DNA from: Fluviicola sp. XM-24bin1
GTDB taxonomy: Bacteria; Bacteroidota; Bacteroidia; Flavobacteriales_D; Crocinitomicaceae
Length of the DNA stretch: 64,000 nucleotides
Reading direction: 5' to 3'
NCBI GenBank assembly: GCA_003149635.1
Contig: QCWI01000007.1
Location: 124,001-188,000 of the forward strand
In this document: piece by piece, positions 34,273 through 41,794 of the stretch
Position numbering within the stretch: the first letter of the stretch is position 1
How the letters are laid out: each line of letters begins with the position of its first letter
Notes under the pieces: generated by a model
Seen by the model: only the letters and a program-made list of their open reading frames with translations
What the model was told of the DNA's origin: nothing
The model's database searches: none
Position numbers and translations under genes: made by a program

Positions 34273-34914
34273 TTACTCTTTCTTGTCTTTTGATTTTACG
34301 CCGATGACATATCGAAATCCAATACCACCGAAATCAGTGGTCAAACGAAATTGTAGATTATGACTACTAGAGTTTAATTCGGTGCTGATAGAATAATTGT
34401 AGGAAAGCGCTCCATACCTGGCTAGTATGATCCATCTTGGAGATAAGGAGTACTGAAAACCGGGAAGAACTCCAATTCCAAATCCATACCCAGTATCAAA
34501 ATTATGAGGACCTCCATCTACACTGAATTTGCGCTGTGAGAATTCCACTGAGGCGAAAGCTGAAGTCGTAAAGTGAAGTCGATCTGTAATTGGAAAAAGT
34601 CGAGTCAATTGAGAGCCGGCGCCAACCCCGCTTAAAGATGATGAATTATCTGATTGTTGGATATTTGGATGTTCTGTTTCGAACCGATAATAATTGTACG
34701 ATAGGTTGACTTCCCACATCCATTTGGAACTGATGAACTTTCCATAGGTGGGAGAAACGGAAGCAGAGAACGTTTTTCTGTTGAAAACATCCATTTCTGA
34801 ATCCGTGAAACGAAGGCTCATAGTTCCACCTAGAATCCTTGACTTGGGCTGAATCTGTGCCTCAGCATTGATGGATGAAATGATTGTAAATAGTAGCAAA
34901 AAAAGAGTTTTCAT
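34273..34914 (-). CDS. Small outer-membrane beta-barrel protein, unknown
   Basis: 213 residues from the ATG at 34914 with a signal peptide (MKTLFLLLFTIISSINAEAQ); the upstream open frame to 34950 has no signal character. The rest is beta strands with Gly/aromatic alternation (GFGIGVLPGFQYSLSPRWIILARYGALSYNYSI), consistent with an OmpW/OmpX-like 8-stranded barrel. No ligand can be inferred. Confidence 0.7.
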   Translation of the reverse strand: MKTLFLLLFTIISSINAEAQIQPKSRILGGTMSLRFTDSEMDVFNRKTFSASVSPTYGKFISSKWMWEVNLSYNYYRFETEHPNIQQSDNSSSLSGVGAGSQLTRLFPITDRLHFTTSAFASVEFSQRKFSVDGGPHNFDTGYGFGIGVLPGFQYSLSPRWIILARYGALSYNYSISTELNSSSHNLQFRLTTDFGGIGFRYVIGVKSKDKKE

Positions 34915-34963
34915 AGTGGGGTATTGTTTGACGAAACAACGAAGCCTCAAAAGTAATATTTTA

Positions 34964-35506
34964 CTACTTGCGTAACACTTTCACTTCTCCGACTAATCCA
35001 ATTTTGATGATTTGTGACAAAGACTTCATTTTATCATTCTTTCGATCTTCAACCACCGCATCGACTTGTTCAATGATGGTAGAAGGAATATCATCAAACT
35101 TTCTACAGAGCCAACCTTGACCGGATGGAATTCCCGTCGCTACCAGTGGTTTTCGAATACTTCGAATGAGTTTCAGACAGGCAGCATCAGTAGCGATGCG
35201 GAATCCAGCGGAACCATCCTCTCCGAGCACATGAGCGGGTAATTCTTTCGCAGCCGGGTAAATAATAGTGAGCGGCTTTGTGGCGAAATCGACAAGATCG
35301 TAGCATACTTCTGGAAAATCAGGAATATAGCGCTCAATCATTGGGAATCCGTCGGTGAGCATGATCATTCCTTCGGAAGTGTCCGTTAATTCTTTAATAC
35401 GTTCGCAAGCGGCTTCATTTCTGGCGTCACAACCTAGTGCCCATACGGTATCGGTGGGGTAGAGAATAATTCCCCCTGCACGAAGGGCTTCAATTACCTT
35501 TTCCAT
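34964..35506 (-). CDS. Sua5/YrdC/YciO-family protein, probable L-threonylcarbamoyladenylate synthase
   Basis: 180 residues. YrdC fold with [25 protein letters not shown], the KPLT strand ([15 protein letters not shown]), [16 protein letters not shown] and [12 protein letters not shown], followed by a short tail. YrdC enzymes make threonylcarbamoyl-AMP for t6A at tRNA position 37. The usual KxR-S-T set looks partly changed (for example [10 protein letters not shown] in place of KRP-type residues), so it may be a YciO/YwlC-like variant. Its first codons overlap the 3' end of trmD by 17 bp, suggesting coupling. Confidence 0.82.
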   Translation of the reverse strand: MEKVIEALRAGGIILYPTDTVWALGCDARNEAACERIKELTDTSEGMIMLTDGFPMIERYIPDFPEVCYDLVDFATKPLTIIYPAAKELPAHVLGEDGSAGFRIATDAACLKLIRSIRKPLVATGIPSGQGWLCRKFDDIPSTIIEQVDAVVEDRKNDKMKSLSQIIKIGLVGEVKVLRK

Positions 35507-36182
35507 CGTTCTTCAATAAGTCGGGTCGACGTTGTTGGGTGCGTTCCAATGCCTTTTCTTCCCGCCAAGCTTCAATTTTCCCGAAGTCACCCGAGAGTAA
35601 AACTTCAGGGACTTTCCAGCCATTGTATTCCGGCGGACGCGTATAAACGGGGGGCGACAACAAATCGTCTTGAAAACTGTCGGTCAAAGCAGAAGTTTCG
35701 TCGTTTAGAACACCCGGGATCAATCGAACCACGGCATCCACTAAAACGGCTGCTCCCAATTCTCCTCCTGATAAAACGTACGATCCAATTGAGATCTCAC
35801 GCGTGATGAAGTGTTCGCGAATGCGCTCATCAACACCTTTGTAGTGTCCACATAAAATCATCAAATTCCCTTTCAAACTCAATTCATTGGCGATCGATTG
35901 TTCCAACAACTCGCCATCGGGAGTCATGTAGATAATTTCGTCGTATTCTCGCTCCGATTGTAATTTTTCAATCACTGCGGCAATCGGTTCAATGGTCATT
36001 ACCATTCCCGCGCCACCACCATATTGGTAATCATCAACTTTTTTGTGCTTGTCTTTCGAGTACGCTCGAATGTCATGGACTTCCAGTTCCAAATGTCCTT
36101 TTTCCTGCGCGCGCTTCATGATAGAGTCCGAAAATGGCCCTTGAAGCAAATCGGGAAGAATCGTGAGAATGTCAATTCGCAT
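35490..36182 (-). CDS. trmD: tRNA (guanine-N1-)-methyltransferase
   Basis: 230 residues, the normal length. The SPOUT trefoil-knot motifs are present: [64 protein letters not shown] and [32 protein letters not shown]. It methylates G37 of tRNAs that read codons starting with C, preventing frameshifts. The gene is divergent from the M14 peptidase and overlaps the YrdC-like gene. Confidence 0.97.
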   Translation of the reverse strand: MRIDILTILPDLLQGPFSDSIMKRAQEKGHLELEVHDIRAYSKDKHKKVDDYQYGGGAGMVMTIEPIAAVIEKLQSEREYDEIIYMTPDGELLEQSIANELSLKGNLMILCGHYKGVDERIREHFITREISIGSYVLSGGELGAAVLVDAVVRLIPGVLNDETSALTDSFQDDLLSPPVYTRPPEYNGWKVPEVLLSGDFGKIEAWREEKALERTQQRRPDLLKNDGKGN

Positions 36183-36223
36183 AGGCCAAAATTACGTAAT
36201 TTCGGATCAGTTAGAACGTACTT

Positions 36224-37933
36224 ATGAAGCATTTACTTTTCGCTTTTTTGTTGGGATGGACATTCACTTCCAACGCGCAATGGGACGGCAATACCTCGCC
36301 AACGTATCCAGAATTGATTGAAATTTACGAAGGTCTTGCCGCCGAACACCCCGAGATCGAACTTTACAATATGGGGCCAAGCGACTATGGTTTGCCTATT
36401 TATTTGGTCTTCGTAAATGCTGCCCAAGATTCTCTTGATTCCTTTTTGAAGGCGCGAAGCGGGACAACCGTTTTAATCAATAATGCCATTCACCCGGGTG
36501 AGCCAGATGGGATAAACGCTTGTTTGATTTGGATCAACGATTGGATTGAGAACGGAAAACCAGCCGATATTCCTACCGTTGCCATTATCCCAGCGTACAA
36601 TGTTGGGGGAATGATGAATCGATCCAGTACAAGTCGTGCCAATCAAGTAGGGCCTGAGGAATACGGATTCCGAGGAAATGCTCAAAATTTGGATTTGAAT
36701 CGTGATTTCATCAAAATGGATTCAAAAAACATGTGGACTTTCGCCCAAATTTATCATGCGCTGGAACCAGATGTTTTCATTGATACGCACGTTTCTAACG
36801 GAGCGGACTATCAATACACCATGACGTACATTGCTTCGGTTCGTGAGCGTATGGCACCTTCTTTGGCGCATTTGATGCACGATGAAATGATCCCGCGTTT
36901 GCACGAATTGTCATCGGAAAAGGGATTTGATTTAACACCATACGTTCATACTAGAAACAGTGTTCCTGAAAAGGGAATTGAAGTCTTTGATGATCTTCCA
37001 CGCTATGCGATGGGATATGCTTCTTTGTTCAATGCGATTAGTTTCACCACTGAAACGCACATGTTGAAGCCGTTTCCGCAACGAGTTCAAGCGACTCACG
37101 CATTCTTAACCTCTACAATCGATTGGATGACTGAGAACAAGGAAGTCATTGAATTGAATCGGGAAGAGGCCAAAGAATGGGATATGAATATGTCCAAATT
37201 CTATTACAATTATCAGCTTCAAAACGACAGCGTTCCGATGCTTTTCAAAGGCTATGAGCATTCGTATCCAAAGAGTAAGGTAACCGGAGAACCGAGACTG
37301 AAATACCATAGAGACAAGCCTTTTGAAAAGGAAGTGCCGTATTTCAATCATTACGCAGCACAAGATTCCATGGAAATTCCACCGTACTTTTTTGTGGGAG
37401 GTCAGTGTGAAGAAGTCATCGACCGTTTGATTGCAAATAACGTCTTAATGCGATTCGCGGATACGGAAGAAAGAATTTATGCGTCGCAATTCAGAATTAC
37501 CTCTTTTAAGGATGGAAATCAACCGTACGAAGGGCATTTCTTGCATCGAAATGTTGATTGTGAATTAGAAGAAATGTACGTGAGCGTAAAACCGGGAGAC
37601 GCCATTATTCCTATGAATCAGGCGAATCGTCGTTTCATTCTTTCGGTGCTAGTTCCAGACGCTCCAGACAGTTATTTTGCATGGAATTATTTCGATAGTT
37701 ACGTACAACAAAAGGAGTATTTCTCAGCGTATGTCTTTGAGGATGTGGCGGCCAAAATGCTCGAAGAGGATGCGCATTTGAAGAAGGAATTTGAGGTGAA
37801 AAAGCAAAGTGATCCCGAATTCGCAAAATCTACATGGGCACAATTGTATTTCTTGTATCAGCGCAGTCCGTATTACGAACCGACGCATAATTTGCTTCCT
37901 GTTGGGACGATTAATCCGGTGGAGCAGAGGTAA
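36224..37933 (+). CDS. M14 family zinc carboxypeptidase, secreted
   Basis: 569 residues with a signal peptide (MKHLLFAFLLGWTFTSNAQ). Zinc ligands are in NNAIHPGEPDG (HxxE) and FIDTHVSNG (His); LDLNRDFIKM is the substrate-binding Asn-Arg; the general base Glu is in FTTETHML. The C-terminal ~200 residues form a beta-rich accessory region (EEMYVSVKPGDAIIPMNQ). It releases C-terminal residues from peptides outside the cytoplasm; specificity is unknown. It has its own promoter region and no close downstream partner. Confidence 0.88.
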   Translation: MKHLLFAFLLGWTFTSNAQWDGNTSPTYPELIEIYEGLAAEHPEIELYNMGPSDYGLPIYLVFVNAAQDSLDSFLKARSGTTVLINNAIHPGEPDGINACLIWINDWIENGKPADIPTVAIIPAYNVGGMMNRSSTSRANQVGPEEYGFRGNAQNLDLNRDFIKMDSKNMWTFAQIYHALEPDVFIDTHVSNGADYQYTMTYIASVRERMAPSLAHLMHDEMIPRLHELSSEKGFDLTPYVHTRNSVPEKGIEVFDDLPRYAMGYASLFNAISFTTETHMLKPFPQRVQATHAFLTSTIDWMTENKEVIELNREEAKEWDMNMSKFYYNYQLQNDSVPMLFKGYEHSYPKSKVTGEPRLKYHRDKPFEKEVPYFNHYAAQDSMEIPPYFFVGGQCEEVIDRLIANNVLMRFADTEERIYASQFRITSFKDGNQPYEGHFLHRNVDCELEEMYVSVKPGDAIIPMNQANRRFILSVLVPDAPDSYFAWNYFDSYVQQKEYFSAYVFEDVAAKMLEEDAHLKKEFEVKKQSDPEFAKSTWAQLYFLYQRSPYYEPTHNLLPVGTINPVEQR

Positions 37934-37983
37934 CTAAATTGGCGCGTTGAGCGCAGCCGAAACGCAGATTCAAAGTTAAAATT

Positions 37984-38031
37984 CACATTTCTATTCCATC
38001 AGAAGCAATGCTTTTTCTTGCTCAATGTGCG
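37984..38031 (-). repeat. 48-bp dispersed repeat, copy 1
   Basis: Read on the minus strand it is 45/48 identical to 44716-44763. Its core, AAAGCATTGCTTCT, is a near-palindrome and is a perfect 15-base hairpin in the other copy. It lies in the 108-bp gap between the convergent M14 peptidase and acyltransferase genes. Confidence 0.75.
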
Positions 38032-38041
38032 GCTTTACCTC

Positions 38042-39175
38042 CTAATTAAATCGCTTCTTCAACTTCAAAATCGGATTTTCTATAAATCGATAGCTCACAT
38101 CGCTGATAATTGCGGTTAAGACCAGAGAAACCAAAAAGAAGATCACGAACCAAACGGGATTTTCAGTCCAACCCATTTCTTTGAAAAGTTGCTGCACGTA
38201 GAAAATCACGATGCAGTGGTACATATAAAATCCGTAGCTCACCGTTCCTAACTTGAAGAGAAATGGAACTTTGTCTGCCTTAAAGAACGAGCGAGTTCCA
38301 AAGGTCTGGTCAAGAATAACGTAAACGAAGAAGAATCCAAGAATCAGTTTTTCAATGACAATCAAGTCACCCACAAATACTTTTCTCGTCGCGAGAATTA
38401 ATCCGATTCCTAAAATGTAGATCAATAAATTCAGCCATTTTGGAACATTAGAAATATGCTTTTGAAAATCCCAATGGAAACATGCGTAGGCTGCAATTCC
38501 TCCCAAAGCGAGATCGCTCATCACAGCAAATGTATGGTAGTACAACGTATTGAAGTTATCCGCATAGAACCATCGAAAAATGACGCTTGATACCGCTAAA
38601 ATCAATAGGTAGGGCAGAAAACCTATCGCTTTGCGCATGAAGGGGAAGAGCGCCATTAGAGCCACCCAAGCCATATAAAACTGTTCTTCTATACTCACCG
38701 ACCATGTAATTGTCAGAAGGTTTACGGCGTCGCGGTACCCATTTCTAATCTCTTCGATATTCGAAAGAAAAAAAGCGTACATCCAACCGGAATTTGTGGT
38801 TTCAATTCCATATGGAAGGTGCGGGTAAAGCAAGAATCCGAATCCGACTACAATGAAATAAACTGGCCAAATCCGCAACAAACGGCGCATGAAAAATCCA
38901 AAAACGTTGATCGACCCCTTTGACTTCGCTTCATGCAAAAGCAAGTAGGTAATTAAAAAGCCACTCAGAACGAAGAACAAGCTCACGCCATAATTCCCTT
39001 TGCTGAAAACCTGCACGGCCATTTGGAAATACTTCAATTGATAGAAATCGCCCCAAATCTCATTCCCAAGCAAAAAGGCGTGAAAAAGGAACACAGAAAG
39101 CGCTCCTATGGCCCGCAGTCCATTCAGGTTCTGGAAGTAAGGGCGCGATAAATTCGAAGTATTCTGTGAGTTCAA
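38042..39175 (-). CDS. Acyltransferase family 3 (OafA/OatA-like) membrane protein
   Basis: 377 residues from a TTG start, with 10-11 membrane helices. Family marks are YFQNLNGLRAIGALSVFLFHAFL (catalytic His in helix 1) and FFVLSGFLITYLLL...RRLLRIWPVYF. The family moves acetyl or other acyl groups across the inner membrane onto surface sugars or peptidoglycan. No periplasmic SGNH domain is fused. The substrate is not deducible. Confidence 0.92.
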   Translation of the reverse strand: MNSQNTSNLSRPYFQNLNGLRAIGALSVFLFHAFLLGNEIWGDFYQLKYFQMAVQVFSKGNYGVSLFFVLSGFLITYLLLHEAKSKGSINVFGFFMRRLLRIWPVYFIVVGFGFLLYPHLPYGIETTNSGWMYAFFLSNIEEIRNGYRDAVNLLTITWSVSIEEQFYMAWVALMALFPFMRKAIGFLPYLLILAVSSVIFRWFYADNFNTLYYHTFAVMSDLALGGIAAYACFHWDFQKHISNVPKWLNLLIYILGIGLILATRKVFVGDLIVIEKLILGFFFVYVILDQTFGTRSFFKADKVPFLFKLGTVSYGFYMYHCIVIFYVQQLFKEMGWTENPVWFVIFFLVSLVLTAIISDVSYRFIENPILKLKKRFN

Positions 39176-39223
39176 CGCTCTCTTTGATTAATTTTGCACG
39201 CAAATTAGGTAAAATCCCGAAGC

Positions 39224-40432
39224 ATGACGTATGATATAGCAATTATCGGAGGAGGAATCGTAGGAGCTGCAACGCTATACAAACTGCAACAAAAGCATCC
39301 AGATAAGAAAATTGTATTGTTTGAGAAAGAAGCCCTTTTGGCTGATCATCAGACAGGACACAATTCTGGTGTGATTCACTCTGGATTGTATTACACGCCT
39401 GGATCTTTGAAAGCTCAGAACTGTATTAAAGGTCGTAAGGAATTGGTGAAATTCTGTGCCGAGCATGGCGTTGATCATGACGTTTGTGGGAAAGTCGTTG
39501 TTGCTACCGACGAATCTGAATTGCCTTACATGGACAAGATTTTCAAGACCGGGAAGAAGAACGGAATCGAAGGCATCAAGAAATTGACAGGTGAAGAAGT
39601 TAAAGAACACGAACCTTTTGTTGAATCTATTGGAGGTATTTGGGTGCCTGTAACAGGAATCGTCGATTTCCGAGGAATGACGGCAAAAATGGTTGAGTTG
39701 GCACTTGCGATGCAACCGGAAAGTAAATTGTGTCTGGAGCATGAAGTAAAAGATGTGGATTCTTCGGGAGACGTCGCGAAAGTATCGACCAACAAAGGCG
39801 ATTACGAAGCACGATACTTAATCTTCTGTGCTGGACTTCAAGCCGATCGTATGGCGAAGAAAGATGGCGTAAAATTGAAGGAGAAAGTCGTTGGATTCCG
39901 TGGTGATTACTACGAATTGACGGAGCAAGGAAAGCACAAGGTGAAGAACTTGATATACCCTGTTCCAAATCCTGATTTTCCATTCCTTGGGGTACACTTT
40001 ACGCGAATGACGAACGGAGAAATTGAATGTGGGCCGAATGCCGTTTTCACGTTCAAAAGAGAAGGCTACGGGAAAACAGATTTCTCGTTCCGTGATACTT
40101 GGGATGCATTGACATACAACGGAACTTGGAAGTTGTTTTTCAAGAATATGAAGTTCGGAATCAACGAGTATCGTCGTGCATTCTCGAAGAAATTGTTCCT
40201 GAAGACATTGCAACGTATGATTCCATCTTTAACCATGGATGATATCAAACCAGGACGTTCAGGAGTTCGTGCTTTATTGCTACGTACCGATGGGGATACC
40301 CGCGATGATTTCCGCATCGAATACCATGGGAAGTCTATCCACGTTTTGAACGCACCATCTCCAGCTGCAACAGCATCATTGGCGATTGGAGGTTATATCA
40401 CGGAAAAAGTAGAAGAGCATTTCGAATTATAG
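39224..40432 (+). CDS. lhgO: L-2-hydroxyglutarate oxidase/dehydrogenase (FAD)
   Basis: 402 residues. FAD-binding GxGxxG is IAIIGGGIVGAATLYKLQQ, followed by LFEKEALLADHQTGHNSGVIHSGLYYTPGSLKAQNCIKGRKEL, the hallmark of the LhgO family, and a C-terminal NAPSPAATASLAIGGYI (FAD-binding closure). It oxidises L-2-hydroxyglutarate, a side product of metabolism, to 2-oxoglutarate, passing electrons to the quinone pool in characterised members. It is monocistronic, with repeat copy B directly downstream. Confidence 0.93.
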   Translation: MTYDIAIIGGGIVGAATLYKLQQKHPDKKIVLFEKEALLADHQTGHNSGVIHSGLYYTPGSLKAQNCIKGRKELVKFCAEHGVDHDVCGKVVVATDESELPYMDKIFKTGKKNGIEGIKKLTGEEVKEHEPFVESIGGIWVPVTGIVDFRGMTAKMVELALAMQPESKLCLEHEVKDVDSSGDVAKVSTNKGDYEARYLIFCAGLQADRMAKKDGVKLKEKVVGFRGDYYELTEQGKHKVKNLIYPVPNPDFPFLGVHFTRMTNGEIECGPNAVFTFKREGYGKTDFSFRDTWDALTYNGTWKLFFKNMKFGINEYRRAFSKKLFLKTLQRMIPSLTMDDIKPGRSGVRALLLRTDGDTRDDFRIEYHGKSIHVLNAPSPAATASLAIGGYITEKVEEHFEL

Positions 40433-40484
40433 AATCGTTGACTGAGACTCTTGTCGTACCTGCAGCAGGCAGCCTCCCTTTTTA

Positions 40485-40616
40485 ACCGCAAGGGCGCAAG
40501 GAGCGCTAATCTTGATTAATTACCTTGCTATTAAAGAACGCAAGATTATGGCAGCGTCATAATCCATCATGAACTTCCAAATTCTTGGATTTCTAGTGCC
40601 TTAGTGCCTTTGTGGT
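40485..40616. repeat. Dispersed inverted-repeat element, copy B
   Basis: Left arm from 40485 (ACCGCAAGGGCGCAAGG) and right arm ending 40616 that reads ACCACAAAGGCACTAAG on the other strand, with a central GATTATG (40544-40550) / CATAATC (40558-40564) palindrome matching copy A. It is between convergent genes and fills most of the 254-bp gap 40433-40686. An AT-rich 16-mer (TTCATTATTCCTTATT) at 40669-40684 recurs near 54480. Confidence 0.65.
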
Positions 40617-40686
40617 GAGTTAAACAAAATGGTGAAAAGCAGCTCGCAGCCACATTTATTATTTCTTATTCATTATTCCTTATTGA

Positions 40687-41715
40687 CTACACCCTTCCTT
40701 TCTCAGAAAGTAAAATCGCGATAGAACGCGTATTCGAGAATTGCGAGAAGATGATAATCAAAGCGACTGTGATTGGGACACTGAGCAACATTCCGGTGAC
40801 TCCCCAGAGCGCTCCCCAAACGGCCAACGACAACACAGCCACCAGCGGACTGATGTTCAAGGTATTTCCCATTAAGCGTGGCTCTAGGAAGTTTCCGATG
40901 AGTACAGAAATCGAAGTCAAAGCGATGATGATAATCAAGAAGGCTGTGAAATCTCCAAATTGCAGCAATGAGAAAAGCGCTGGTAAAATGGACGCCAATA
41001 TGGGCCCAACACTGGGAATGAAATTGAACATGAACAGCAAAAAGGCCCAGAAAATTGGAGCGTCCAATCCAACTAGATAGAAAACTACATAACCTAGAGT
41101 TGCGGTGCTTAATGCAATGAGCGATTTCAATCCAATGTAACGAGACATTGTTTTATCGATTTTGGCAAGTGTTTGCTTCGTTCCTTCTGGGTGTTCAGAA
41201 TCAGCGGCAATCAAAGCCAGTTTGCGCTCAAACAATGACTCCTCAATCAATATAAAAATGATGTAAAAGACAATCATCACCATGTTTCCAAGGATTCCCG
41301 ATATAGAATTGACCAACCCTGTAAGATAATCGGTGCTTTCCAATGACTTGATGGCGCTAGTCAATTGCTCCTGTAAATCCAATCCGGTAAGTGATTCGAT
41401 TTGAGTTCCAATAGCATTGATGTTTGCAGAATAATCTTCGTAGGAAAAACTCAATATCTCAATGTTATAAATGAGTAATCTAGCCACTGAAACCAGACCA
41501 AAGAATATCACCACCGAAGCCAACAGCGTCTTTACCCATCTTGGAATGTACTTTCTGAAAAATCCAATTTTGTCGATGAGGTTGCGCGTTTTCTTCACCA
41601 CGAACCAGATTAGAATGGCTATTACAAACGGAACGATAATGGGCTCTGCGACGATCAACAACAAGATGACCAGTGCCGTAATGATGAGGGAATAAGCGAC
41701 GTTTTGCAGCTTCAT
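40687..41715 (-). CDS. AI-2E family transporter (PerM/TqsA-like)
   Basis: 342 residues with about eight membrane helices and the family signatures: helices 1-2 IIVPFVIAILIWFVVKKTRN, the large soluble loop (about 80-150), and FWAFLLFMFNFIPSVGPILASILPALFSLLQFG, LEPRLMGNTLNISPLVAVLSLAVWGALWGVTGMLLSVPITV. Members export AI-2, Na+ or other solutes; the substrate here is unknown. It is transcribed divergently from the CotH gene. Confidence 0.9.
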   Translation of the reverse strand: MKLQNVAYSLIITALVILLLIVAEPIIVPFVIAILIWFVVKKTRNLIDKIGFFRKYIPRWVKTLLASVVIFFGLVSVARLLIYNIEILSFSYEDYSANINAIGTQIESLTGLDLQEQLTSAIKSLESTDYLTGLVNSISGILGNMVMIVFYIIFILIEESLFERKLALIAADSEHPEGTKQTLAKIDKTMSRYIGLKSLIALSTATLGYVVFYLVGLDAPIFWAFLLFMFNFIPSVGPILASILPALFSLLQFGDFTAFLIIIIALTSISVLIGNFLEPRLMGNTLNISPLVAVLSLAVWGALWGVTGMLLSVPITVALIIIFSQFSNTRSIAILLSEKGRV

Positions 41716-41794
41716 GGTTTAAATGTACCAAATTAAATCTAGCCTCAAATCGTAAATGATGCTCCTCTTTAGGAAAGCATTATTTTTGCGACCA

